Made by a program: the position numbers and the translations under genes. Below, piece after piece: positions 18,775 to 26,229 of a DNA stretch of 43,136 nt (positions are counted from its first letter, which is position 1; each line of letters begins with the position of its first letter). The stretch is from Pseudomonadota bacterium (GTDB lineage: Bacteria > Pseudomonadota > Alphaproteobacteria > UBA2136 > JAPKEQ01), in the NCBI GenBank assembly GCA_036141575.1, contig JAYZXF010000002.1, positions 73,536 to 116,671 of the forward strand, given 5' to 3'. Under the pieces are notes generated by a model that saw only the letters and a list, made by a program, of their open reading frames with translations, had not been told where the DNA came from and did not search any database.

Positions 18775-19064
18775 GGTGGGGCGCGGCGCTTACGCTTTTT
18801 TGTAGGTCTACGCTCCGCCCCACCGCTCGGCGCCCTTAAGCGCCGGCTCACTTACGCTCGCGAAGTATGAGAAAACATTGAGTTGGTAGCCTGTTAGAGT
18901 GTGTAGCGAAGCGGAGCCAAAACGTTCAGGTGTTTTGAGCGCAAAGGCACAAACTAAGGTAGGCACAGCGTAGCCGTGCCTTTGCAAGATATAGGTAAAG
19001 CAATTATTAGTTGGCAGGATGTTTATGTATAAGGCACAGACATAACCTGCAAGGCACACAAACT
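18775..19064. repeat. Spacer packed with palindromes and short repeats
   Basis: The 435-base spacer before ffh holds at least four separate hairpins. They are GGTGGGGCG with CGCCCCACC (18775-18824); CGGCGC with GCGCCG (18828-18845); a perfect 10 bp stem GCAAAGGCAC with GTGCCTTTGC (18941-18985); and GCAGG..TTATGT with ACATAACCTGC (19014-19050). AGGCACA occurs four times, and CTTACGC, CTACGCTC and their complements recur. No coding frame or known RNA was recognised. It may be a cluster of REP-like elements or an unknown structured RNA. Confidence 0.65.
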
Positions 19065-19122
19065 TTTTGCTCTTAAATCAATTTTCGGATAGGTTCTCCC
19101 CTAGATATGAAAGGAAATATAA

Positions 19123-20484
19123 ATGTTTGACCAGCTTTCAGGCCGCTTACAAAGTGTTTTTGATAAACTCAACAGCCGTGGTTTGCTAACAGAATCTGAC
19201 GTAGATACAGCGATGCGTGAAGTGCGTTTGGCGCTTCTTGAAGCCGATGTGGCGCTCCCTGTCGTTAAACGTCTGATTAACCAAGTGAAAGAAAACGCAG
19301 TTGGTGAAAAGCTTCTGAAATCTGTAAAACCTGGTGAACAGGTGATTAAGCTTGTTCATGATGCCATTGTTGATGTGCTGGGTGAGGGTCGTGCGCTTGA
19401 ACTTACGGGTGGTAAGCCATCTGTGATCGTTATGATGGGTTTGCAAGGTTCTGGTAAAACAACAACAGCTGGTAAAATTGCGAAACGCCTGAAAGAGAAA
19501 GAAGGGAAAAGCGTTTTCCTTGCTTCTCTTGATATTTACCGCCCTGCTGCACGTGAACAGTTGCAAACACTTGCTGAGCGTACAGGTGTGGATAGCCTTT
19601 CTATTGAAGATGAAACGCCAGAACAAATTACAAAACGTGCATTGAAAGAAGCTGGGGCTGGCGGACATGATGTTGTGATTCTTGATACAGCGGGTCGTCT
19701 TGAGCTCGACGATACGCTGATGAGTGAGCTTAAAAACGTGGTTGATATTGCTCAGCCAGCAGAAAAAATTCTTGTAGCAGATGCCTTGAGTGGTCAAGTG
19801 GCTGCTAAGGTGGCTGAAGCTTTCCATGAATCTATTGGCGTAACAGGTATTACCCTTACGCGTATTGATGGTGATGGCCGTGGTGGTGCAGCATTCTCTA
19901 TGCGTGAAGTCACAGGCCAGCCAATCCTCTTCCTTGGTGCGGGTGAAGGCCTGGATGCTCTCGAAGAGTTTGATCCAGATCGTATTGCCAACCGCATTCT
20001 TGGTATGGGTGACGTGGTTGCTCTTGTAGAAAAGATGCAAGACGCTGTCGCGGGTGAAGAAGAAGACATGATGAGTCTTCAAGAAAAGATGTTTAGTGGC
20101 CAGTTTGACCTTAACGATCTGAAAAAGCAGATGAAAATGATGCGCCGCATGGGTTCTATGAAAGGCCTTCTTAAGATGATGCCGGGCGTTGGTAAAATGA
20201 TGAAAGGTCTAGATTCTAGTAAACTAGATGACAAGATTGTAATTCACCAAATGGCGATTATTGATTCGATGACGCCACTTGAGCGCAAAAACCCACAAGT
20301 GATGAATGCACGCCGTCGTGCACGTGTTGCAAAAGGGGCAGGCCTACAAGTGAGTGACGTGAATAAGCTTCTTAAAAACTTTGAGAAGATGCAAAAGATG
20401 ATGAAGCAGATGCAGAAGATGGGTGGCCTAGGTGCCATGATGCAGCAGATGCAAAACGGTGGTGGTAACCCTTTCGGTAAATAG
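19123..20484 (+). CDS. ffh: Signal recognition particle protein Ffh (SRP54)
   Basis: A 453-residue SRP GTPase that binds 4.5S RNA and the signal sequences of nascent membrane proteins. The N domain is at 1 to about 90. The G domain has the P-loop GLQGSGKTTT at 106-115, DIYRPAAREQL, LDTAGRLELDD, TRIDGDGRGGA and LGAGEGLDALEEF. The methionine-rich M domain (about 300-440) binds RNA and signal peptides, with the run MKQMQKMGGLGAMMQQMQ at its end. The ATG follows GAAAGGAAA. The receptor gene ftsY is close by on the opposite strand. A palindromic element that looks like a terminator follows directly. Confidence 0.98.
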   Translation: MFDQLSGRLQSVFDKLNSRGLLTESDVDTAMREVRLALLEADVALPVVKRLINQVKENAVGEKLLKSVKPGEQVIKLVHDAIVDVLGEGRALELTGGKPSVIVMMGLQGSGKTTTAGKIAKRLKEKEGKSVFLASLDIYRPAAREQLQTLAERTGVDSLSIEDETPEQITKRALKEAGAGGHDVVILDTAGRLELDDTLMSELKNVVDIAQPAEKILVADALSGQVAAKVAEAFHESIGVTGITLTRIDGDGRGGAAFSMREVTGQPILFLGAGEGLDALEEFDPDRIANRILGMGDVVALVEKMQDAVAGEEEDMMSLQEKMFSGQFDLNDLKKQMKMMRRMGSMKGLLKMMPGVGKMMKGLDSSKLDDKIVIHQMAIIDSMTPLERKNPQVMNARRRARVAKGAGLQVSDVNKLLKNFEKMQKMMKQMQKMGGLGAMMQQMQNGGGNPFGK

Positions 20485-20490
20485 TTTCTT

Positions 20491-20568
20491 TGGGCGATAA
20501 AAGACATTTTGCGTTGCTTATGTACGTTTCAGTACACTACGCGCCTTAAAATGCCTTTTTTCATCCCA
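20491..20568 (+). repeat. Palindromic element copy C, probable terminator of ffh
   Basis: An imperfect outer stem of about 20 bp pairs TGGGCGATAAAAGACATTTT (20491-20510) with AAAATGCCTTTTTTCATCCCA (ending 20568). The tip holds GCGT..ACGC and the 22-base core GCTTATGTAC, GTTT, CAGTACAC at 20516-20537. The CCTTTTTT tract in the descending strand makes it a likely terminator. Confidence 0.75.
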
Positions 20569-20625
20569 CTTAAATTATTTATTAATATAAGCCTTAAATT
20601 TATTTAATAAATCTTGTTATAGGGC

Positions 20626-20653
20626 TTGAAAACAGCGCTTTTAAACTTACATT
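20626..20653 (+). promoter_or_regulatory. Candidate distal promoter of the rpsP operon
   Basis: TTGAAA at 20626-20631, a 16-base spacer and TACATT at 20648-20653. If it is used, palindromic copy D would lie inside the 5' leader of rpsP and could work as an attenuator. The spacer from 20569 to 20625 is AT-rich and holds nothing else I recognise. Confidence 0.4.
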
Positions 20654-20685
20654 AAAGCCTGTTTGGATATTAGGCTACTCGCTAG

Positions 20686-20783
20686 CCTGTGGCGAAAATG
20701 GTTTGTTATTTAAAACCACAGCGCAGTGTATGTCTTTATACATGAGCAGTGGAAGTTTAAATAACAGGCATTTGCAGGTCAGG
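20686..20783. repeat. Palindromic element copy D, upstream of rpsP
   Basis: A long imperfect hairpin: CCTG (20686-20689) pairs with CAGG at the far end, then TGTTATTTAAA pairs with TTTAAATAACA, then CCAC with GTGG. At the tip, on the minus strand, lies the core GCTCATGTAT, AAAG, ACATACAC (20747-20726). Its flank after the core, TGCGCTGTGG, is close to that of copy E. It is the only copy placed before a gene on the same strand. Confidence 0.75.
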
Positions 20784-20820
20784 GTAGTAGAGTAGGATGC
20801 ACAAAAAATGAGCTTTTTTG

Positions 20821-20849
20821 TTGCAATATTGAAACTGTCGTGGTAAGAC
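20821..20849 (+). promoter_or_regulatory. Candidate proximal promoter of rpsP
   Basis: TTGCAA at 20821-20826, a 17-base spacer and TAAGAC at 20844-20849. The -10 match is poor, so this is tentative. Confidence 0.35.
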
Positions 20850-20901
20850 ACGGCGCACAAGTGTGATTTAAACACCTATTAGTAAATAAGGAAAAGACGT
20901 A

Positions 20902-21327
20902 ATGACTGTAAAAATTCGTATGAGCCGTGGTGGCCGCAAAAAGCAACCTTTCTACTCTATCGTAGTTGCTGATCACCGTATGCCACGTGATGGCCGCTTC
21001 ATTGAGAAGCTAGGTTACTTTGACCCAATGTCAAAAGACAAAACAACTGCACTTAAGTGGGACGCTGAGCGCGTAACACACTGGCTAAACACTGGCGCAC
21101 AGCCATCTAGCCGCGTAACTAAATTTGTACTTGAGCAGAAGCTAGGTTCTGACAAAGTACGTGAAAAACTTCAAAAACGTGTTGACGGTCGTATTAAGGC
21201 TGTTCAAGGCCGTCTAGCTGCTGAAAAGGCTGCTAAAGAAGCTGAAGAAAAAGCTGCTGCTGATGCGGCTGCTGCTGAAGCTGCAGAAGCAGAAGCTCCA
21301 GCTGAAGGCGAGGCAGCTGAAGCCTAA
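20902..21327 (+). CDS. rpsP: 30S ribosomal protein S16
   Basis: A 141-residue protein. The N-terminal 80 residues are the conserved S16 fold (VKIRMSRGGRKKQPFYSIVV, then RDGRFIEKLGYFDPM), which helps 30S assembly. After about residue 105 there is an acidic, alanine-rich tail (AEEKAAADAAAAEAAEAEAP), as seen in many alphaproteobacterial S16 proteins. The ATG follows AAGGAAAAG. It begins the classic rpsP-rimM-trmD group. Confidence 0.98.
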   Translation: MTVKIRMSRGGRKKQPFYSIVVADHRMPRDGRFIEKLGYFDPMSKDKTTALKWDAERVTHWLNTGAQPSSRVTKFVLEQKLGSDKVREKLQKRVDGRIKAVQGRLAAEKAAKEAEEKAAADAAAAEAAEAEAPAEGEAAEA

Positions 21328-21343
21328 ACGTAAAGAGGGCTAT

Positions 21344-21850
21344 GTGCACCTTGGCTTTGTGCTAGGCGCTCATGGCATCCGCGGAGAAATCCGCATTCGT
21401 TCTCTTACGCTAAATCCGCTTGATATTGCGTCTTATGGTGCTCTGGTTGATGAAACTGGAGCACCTTTTTTGCTGTCTTCTGTAAGGGGCAACAAAAAAG
21501 CAGATGTGATTGCTAAAGTGGACGGTGTTGCCGACCGTAATATGGCTGAAACCCTCAGGGGTAAAAATCTATATGTTTCTGAAGATGCTCTTCCTGACCT
21601 TAAAGAAGATGACAATGCTTACTATGCTGAGCTGATTGGTTTTTCTGTTGAGACAGAGTCAGGGGTCAACCTTGGGCAAATTAAAGATATCTTTGATAAC
21701 AACGCACATGGTGTTCTAGACGTGGTGAGCCCGGATGGCGACCTGTTCTGTATTCCACTTGTTGAAGAGATGTTCCTCGGTGTAGAGCGAGACGAGAAGG
21801 TGGCTATTGTTTCTGATAGCGCCAAAGAGTTTCTGGATCTTGCACGATGA
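21344..21850 (+). CDS. rimM: Ribosome maturation factor RimM
   Basis: A 168-residue protein that assists 16S processing and binding of S19 in the 30S head. The N-terminal RimM barrel is marked by LGFVLGAHGIRGEIRI and the PRC-barrel half by YAELIGFSVETESG and IPLVEEMFLGVE. GTG 21344 is chosen as the start: it follows AAAGAGGG and aligns with the usual RimM N-terminus, and the earlier ATG at 21263 would lie inside rpsP. The last bases overlap the trmD start as ATGA, which implies translational coupling. Confidence 0.93.
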   Translation: MHLGFVLGAHGIRGEIRIRSLTLNPLDIASYGALVDETGAPFLLSSVRGNKKADVIAKVDGVADRNMAETLRGKNLYVSEDALPDLKEDDNAYYAELIGFSVETESGVNLGQIKDIFDNNAHGVLDVVSPDGDLFCIPLVEEMFLGVERDEKVAIVSDSAKEFLDLAR

Positions 21851-22533
21851 CTTTCAAAGTAACAGTTGTCACACTCTTTCCTGATATGTTTCCAGGTATG
21901 CTTGGCCAGTCTATTATGGGCCGCGCAATGAAGAGTGATTTATGGGAACTGGATATTGTTGATATTCGCCAGTTTGGTACAGGTAAGCACAAAAGTGTTG
22001 ATGATACGCCATATGGTGGCGGCGCAGGCATGGTTATGCGTGCTGATGTGGTGGCAGAAGCGATTCGTAAAGCGAAAGAAGCCAACCCTACAGCTCCTGT
22101 GATTTACATGAGTGCCGCTGGTGAGAAGTTTACGGCTGCTAAAAGCCATGAGATGGCAAAACTAGATGGTGTGATTCTGCTGTGTGGCCATTATGAAGGT
22201 ATTGACCAACGTGTTCTAGATTCTCTAGTAGACTTTGAGCTTTCAATTGGGGATTATGTTCTCAGTGGTGGTGAAGTGGCTGTGCATGTTGTTGTTGATG
22301 CAGTGCTACGTCACATTCCGGGTGTATTGGGTAACCATGATACGCTGAGCGAAGAGTCATTTGAAAATGGCCTGCTTGAGTACCCGCATTACACACGTCC
22401 TGAGTCATGGGAAGGTAGGGATGTCCCAGAGGTGCTCAGAAGTGGCCACCATGCAAATATTGAGAAATGGCGCAGTGAGCAATCGCTTAAGCGCACGAAA
22501 GAACGTCGCCCTGATCTTCTAAAATCAGATTAA
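21847..22533 (+). CDS. trmD: tRNA (guanine37-N1)-methyltransferase
   Basis: A 228-residue SPOUT-class enzyme that methylates G37 of tRNAs with a G at position 36, which prevents +1 frameshifting. Typical motifs are VTLFPDMFPG, DDTPYGGGAGMVM, LLCGHYEGIDQRV and the trefoil-knot segment IGDYVLSGGE, followed by NHDTLSEESF and YPHYTRPE. It overlaps rimM by four bases. In most proteobacteria rplS follows; here a convergent gene follows at once and its stop codon overlaps that of trmD, with no terminator between them. Confidence 0.97.
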   Translation: MTFKVTVVTLFPDMFPGMLGQSIMGRAMKSDLWELDIVDIRQFGTGKHKSVDDTPYGGGAGMVMRADVVAEAIRKAKEANPTAPVIYMSAAGEKFTAAKSHEMAKLDGVILLCGHYEGIDQRVLDSLVDFELSIGDYVLSGGEVAVHVVVDAVLRHIPGVLGNHDTLSEESFENGLLEYPHYTRPESWEGRDVPEVLRSGHHANIEKWRSEQSLKRTKERRPDLLKSD

Positions 22534-22991
22534 TTCTGGCTATCACCTTTAATTTTACGCACGAGCTCAAAGTTTTTATCTAGAACGTAAGTTTCTGGGT
22601 ACTGGAAAGATTGATAATCTTCGGCCACATCGCCATGCTGATCCCACATGCTGAGAACATTGCCTTGTGCGAGCACGTCCCTGTTTTGCTTATTCAAAAA
22701 GTGCTCTAAAGCCTCTTGCTTCTTATCAAGGGAAACGAGAACCAGAGTACGTGTGTCATCACCCTTAAAATGCTCAAGCAGTTTTGGCATCTCTACCACG
22801 CAAGGTGGGCACCAGCTGGCCCAAAAATGAATCCATGTTTCTTTTTTAGGAAGGTTATAGAGAGTGAGCTCTTCTGTAATGGCAAAGTTAGGGGCAGGTG
22901 GTGTGTTCTTAGGTGCCACTTCAAGAGAACGGGCCCACATAAAGAGGCTACCAACAGCAATACATGTGATGAGGATGAGTTTAAGCTTCAT
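22530..22991 (-). CDS. Membrane-anchored thioredoxin-like protein (TlpA/ResA/CcmG type)
   Basis: A 153-residue protein with an N-terminal signal anchor (LKLILITCIAVGSLFMW) and a thioredoxin-fold domain holding the active site WASWCPPC (Cys61 and Cys64), followed by EMPKLLEHF. The later VDQ-type strand is replaced by YPETYVLDKNFELV, which contains the cis-proline region. Proteins of this type keep the CXXCH heme-binding cysteines of apocytochromes reduced in the periplasm. It is the last gene of the resB-ccsA operon; its ATG overlaps the ccsA stop by 11 bases, which supports the ResA-like role. The ATG 22991 is chosen for this reason. Confidence 0.82.
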   Translation of the reverse strand: MKLKLILITCIAVGSLFMWARSLEVAPKNTPPAPNFAITEELTLYNLPKKETWIHFWASWCPPCVVEMPKLLEHFKGDDTRTLVLVSLDKKQEALEHFLNKQNRDVLAQGNVLSMWDQHGDVAEDYQSFQYPETYVLDKNFELVRKIKGDSQN

Positions 22992-24738
22992 GAGATGTCT
23001 TTCTGTAGTAGAGGTAAGCAAGGAGGCATATTTGCACAGCAACGAAACTAATAAGCCCTACAGCGATTCCTTCGGTAAAGCCATAACTATGCAAACCAAC
23101 CCCAAGCAAGTTTACGCCAAACCATGACAGCGCCACAATAATGGTGGTTGCAGCAAAGCAAACTTGCTGTGCCTTTTTAGAAATCTGAATGCTGTATGGC
23201 AAGTGCAAGCACCATGCGAGCCAAAGCACAAGCAGGAGGGCACCATTTTCTTTCGGGTCCCACCCCCAGAAACGTCCCCAAGATTGATCGGCCCAAACAC
23301 CGCCAAGCAGAGTGCCAACAAGTGTGAAAAACACGGCCCAAACCGCAAGGGTGCGGACACGGACCAGTGTAATGTTATTTGTGAGAAGGGCGCCATGTGC
23401 AGCGAGAGCTGTAAGCAAGCTCACAGCATAACCCGTAGTGATGCAGAGCACATGCACCGTTAACCAGAATTGTGTGTTGAGCACAGCAGTAAGCAGAGGC
23501 ATTGCTGCGCTGGTTTCAGCCATGGCGCTTGCTAAAATAAACAGAAGGAAACTGCTCACAAAAGCGGTGAGTTGAACCTGTTTATTGTTCTGCCAGCCTT
23601 TATAGAGGGCAAAACCAAGGCAGACACATGCGACAAAGAGAATCGACTCAAACAGTGTGCCGACAGGTGGACGGCCTAAAATATACATGCGGGCAAGGAG
23701 TGTGAATGTGAGTAAGCTGGTCATGCCCCAAAGTGCTGTGTGTGAAAGCATGTTTAGAATTGCCCCGCATCTCAGCAAGCTTGCTGTGCTCAGAATAATA
23801 CCAAGAATGCTCAAGGCAATAAGCAAGGTTAAAGGCTTTGCTGCATGGTAGAGAGATTCAGCATGGAGCTTAGGGCTTGTGCCGCCAGCTGCAAGTTTTT
23901 GAATGCTGCTGTTGAGCTTGTTTTGATCCTCTTGTGCGTAAGCTGTAACAGCGTCAGAAAGGGTTTCAAAATACGTGCGGCGTGCGGGTGTTCCTTCAGC
24001 ATTTAAAATACTCTGCCATGGTGAAATCAGGTCACCATTTAGGTCTGGTACGATGCGAAGAGACCTTGAGCTTCGGCCTTGGCCTGCCAGAGAGTCCATG
24101 GCGAAAGAGAGGTAGGCAACTTTTTGTAGATACTGCGGATAGGTAGTAAAGTCAGTCCCATAGGCCGCGACAGCGTCTAGAGCCGTTTGTTTAATATCTG
24201 CGCGGTGGCGCAGGAGGTCTGAAAAGCTCGGAGATGTATTGATATCTCTTGGATGAAAAACTTCTGGAATATCGTTCCATGATAAGTTGGCAAAAGCAAA
24301 GAAAGGGGTAAAGCTTTCAGAAAGGTCGTAGTAGAGGTTCAGGGTTCTTTGAATGTTTTGAATCTCTGTTTTGAGGTCGCCGTCTTCTAGCTGCTCAATG
24401 CGCTCTTTTGCAGCAAGGAAATGAGTAGGAAGCTCCTTGGCGCTATAGAGATTATTTGCACGTGCTTCTAAACCTAGGAAGGATACAGCTTCAGCATTTG
24501 TAATGGAGATTGCAGGCATATTGAGAGAGCTTTCCGGAGAAAAGATGGTTTCAAAGAGCCAATCTGAAGCATGGGGAACAACAATGTTATGTTCTTCTGT
24601 TAAGAGTCCTGCAAATGTTTTGAGGTGTAAGGTGCGCCCTTCATGAACGACAGGAATATATTTCCATGCAGTTGGAACCTCTAGGCTCCATGCGCTGCTA
24701 GAAAAGAATAGGAAGCATATAAGAAGAAGGCGCATCAT
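22981..24738 (-). CDS. ccsA: Cytochrome c biogenesis protein CcsA/ResC (System II heme handling)
   Basis: A 585-residue protein. The C-terminal half has many membrane helices and the heme-binding WWD signature (SWGRFWGWDPKENGA, about residues 486-500), with flanking histidines in TVHVLCITTGYA and GVGLHSYGF. It carries heme across the inner membrane and attaches it to apocytochrome c together with ResB. The N-terminal 270 residues form an extra periplasmic domain after a signal sequence (KYIPVVHEGRTLHLKTFAG), like that of CcsBA-type proteins in other phyla. Its start overlaps the resB stop as ATGA. System II is unusual in alphaproteobacteria, which mostly use CcmABCDEFGHI. Confidence 0.88.
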   Translation of the reverse strand: MMRLLLICFLFFSSSAWSLEVPTAWKYIPVVHEGRTLHLKTFAGLLTEEHNIVVPHASDWLFETIFSPESSLNMPAISITNAEAVSFLGLEARANNLYSAKELPTHFLAAKERIEQLEDGDLKTEIQNIQRTLNLYYDLSESFTPFFAFANLSWNDIPEVFHPRDINTSPSFSDLLRHRADIKQTALDAVAAYGTDFTTYPQYLQKVAYLSFAMDSLAGQGRSSRSLRIVPDLNGDLISPWQSILNAEGTPARRTYFETLSDAVTAYAQEDQNKLNSSIQKLAAGGTSPKLHAESLYHAAKPLTLLIALSILGIILSTASLLRCGAILNMLSHTALWGMTSLLTFTLLARMYILGRPPVGTLFESILFVACVCLGFALYKGWQNNKQVQLTAFVSSFLLFILASAMAETSAAMPLLTAVLNTQFWLTVHVLCITTGYAVSLLTALAAHGALLTNNITLVRVRTLAVWAVFFTLVGTLLGGVWADQSWGRFWGWDPKENGALLLVLWLAWCLHLPYSIQISKKAQQVCFAATTIIVALSWFGVNLLGVGLHSYGFTEGIAVGLISFVAVQICLLAYLYYRKTSHEA

Positions 24739-25790
24739 TTACGACGTCTCCCTTTTTGGAGGGCATGTGCAAGCAGACCAAAAGCGATGAGACCTGTCGC
24801 AACATATGGGGCTTCTTTAAGTGGGTTATGCACCACTGCAAGGACTGAAACAGGGGTATCTGAACTGCTGTTAATCACTGAAGATTGGTAGAGCGTGTAA
24901 TCGCCAACAGAAAGAGGACTGTTCATTTCAATTGCAGTGCGTTTGTCGCCATCATGATTCATAACAGTAACATCAGACATGTATGCTTTGGCCATGTCTG
25001 TGCCGCTGTAATTTGTCTTTTTAAACTGATTGAGTGTGACACTAAATGGCAAGTTGGTTTGCGTTTTGTTAAGTGTAAAGAAGGCTGTTTCTGTGCTGGC
25101 AGGAATTGGCGCTGCATCAATGAGTGTGAAGCCAGATGCTGCTCCATTTTCAGAAACAATAAAGCTGAGGCCTGATAGGTTTTCTTCTGCTTTGAGCTCT
25201 AACGTTTTTGGAGAAAGCTGCATGTTAGCGCCCATGCCAAGGAAGGGAACAGGCCCCTCTTTACGGGCTGAGATTTTACAGTTTTTGCAGTGTTCAACAA
25301 TCTGAACTTCAAAGGGCCAGTTTGTATCTTGTAGGCGTGTCGCCTCTGTTAGAGTGTCATGGTTAAATGTCCATGTTTCTCCGTTATGTTCAACAATGAA
25401 TTCCTTTTCAAAATAGCTGGTGAGGGTATCGACAGTTTCACCAACTTTAAAAGATATATAACCTTCTGTACTCCACACAGGTGTGAAGATCATGCTGAGA
25501 ACAAGACCAATAACACCCACATGCATAAACATCAGACCATATGTTTTTTTCTGCCAGTTTTGTGTGATGCTAAAAAGGGTTAAATTGAGAAGAAGGAGAA
25601 CAGCAAGGGTGAGAAAACCTGGAAGAGGAATGCCATGCATCCAGAGTGTCCAGCTGTAGAAATAGTTTTCTGTGGCTTCATGTAGCCCCATGTATTTTTG
25701 AGCCAGCGTACCAAGGACTAAATACACCATAAAGCATGGTGCAAGAATAGTGAAAAACTTGGCGCTTTTTAGGAATGCAAAAACCTTCAT
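24735..25790 (-). CDS. resB: Cytochrome c biogenesis protein ResB/CcsB
   Basis: A 351-residue protein with three N-terminal membrane segments (about 10-30, 55-75, 85-105), a large periplasmic domain and a final membrane segment (about 325-343), the ResB topology. Family marks are LVLGTLAQ, HVGVIGLVLSM, and the ending SVLAVVHNPLKEAPYVATGL. The periplasmic part has a Cys pair in EHCKNCKIS. It forms the System II synthase with CcsA. The -10-like TACATT ends six bases before the ATG and no ribosome-binding site is visible, so the transcript is predicted to be leaderless. An FNR box lies about 41 bases upstream. Confidence 0.85.
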   Translation of the reverse strand: MKVFAFLKSAKFFTILAPCFMVYLVLGTLAQKYMGLHEATENYFYSWTLWMHGIPLPGFLTLAVLLLLNLTLFSITQNWQKKTYGLMFMHVGVIGLVLSMIFTPVWSTEGYISFKVGETVDTLTSYFEKEFIVEHNGETWTFNHDTLTEATRLQDTNWPFEVQIVEHCKNCKISARKEGPVPFLGMGANMQLSPKTLELKAEENLSGLSFIVSENGAASGFTLIDAAPIPASTETAFFTLNKTQTNLPFSVTLNQFKKTNYSGTDMAKAYMSDVTVMNHDGDKRTAIEMNSPLSVGDYTLYQSSVINSSSDTPVSVLAVVHNPLKEAPYVATGLIAFGLLAHALQKGRRRK

Positions 25791-25823
25791 GATGCTAATG
25801 TAACAATATTTTTTTCCTTTGGC

Positions 25824-25837
25824 TTGATGAAAATCAA
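25824..25837. promoter_or_regulatory. FNR-type box between resB and the 118-residue gene
   Basis: TTGAT, GAAA, ATCAA is a perfect match to the FNR/Anr consensus. Its centre is 40.5 bases from the resB ATG on one side and 42.5 bases from the ATG of the small gene on the other. One activator dimer could therefore serve both divergent promoters in the class II position. Confidence 0.85.
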
Positions 25838-25872
25838 GTCATGCCTCTAAGGGGCTGGTTAGTATAGTTTGC

Positions 25873-26229
25873 ATGGCTTATGACTCAACCGTATATGAAC
25901 TCTTAAAAACCTACGCTTCTGTAGGGACGGTTTCTCTTGAAAAGCACCGGCATGAATTTCCGTACCAGCAAATTTTTGATGCAGTAGAAGCAAGAAATCC
26001 TAAGCGTTGCGCACGTATTTGGCTGAAGGGAGAAGAAGCGGTGTCACCGTGGTGTGTTTGCTATAAAGAAGGTGTGCTTGATATTTGCGAGATGGCCTTT
26101 AGGAAAAGTGAAGCCATCTGGAATGTGGAAAAGAGTCATTTGGAAAATATTCAAAACAACCCAGAAAAATTTCAAGAAAATTTAACGCTGCTTGATATGA
26201 GCTGGCTCACAGGCTCTCAGGCGTATTAG
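25873..26229 (+). CDS. Unknown 118-residue protein, probably FNR-controlled
   Basis: I do not recognise this protein. It has no signal peptide or membrane segment. It contains four cysteines (46, 61, 63, 72), three of them in WCVCYKEGVLDIC, and two close histidines (25, 27), so metal or cofactor binding is possible. The ATG has no ribosome-binding site; TATAGT ends four bases before it, which suggests a leaderless message. It shares the FNR box with resB and ends against the regulator gene, with stop codons overlapping as TTAG. Its place inside the respiratory cluster suggests a role in low-oxygen metabolism, but that is inference. Confidence 0.75.
   Translation: MAYDSTVYELLKTYASVGTVSLEKHRHEFPYQQIFDAVEARNPKRCARIWLKGEEAVSPWCVCYKEGVLDICEMAFRKSEAIWNVEKSHLENIQNNPEKFQENLTLLDMSWLTGSQAY

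Noticed and set aside
18944-19064. Four AGGCACA words as a small CRISPR-like or iteron array
   Set aside because: Spacing is irregular (roughly 15, 70 and 20 bases), the words are only seven bases, and no cas or replication gene is near.
18688-19122. Possible 4.5S (SRP) RNA gene in the spacer before ffh
   Set aside because: The conserved tip sequence around GGAAGCAGCC was not found on either strand, and the hairpins do not form one long rod.
19186-20082. Long antisense open frame of 298 codons inside ffh
   Set aside because: It is the mirror of a strongly conserved gene, has no ribosome-binding site and its Cys/His/Phe-rich product looks like a reverse-frame artefact. The same holds for the long antisense frames inside acnB and the Trp-rich gene.
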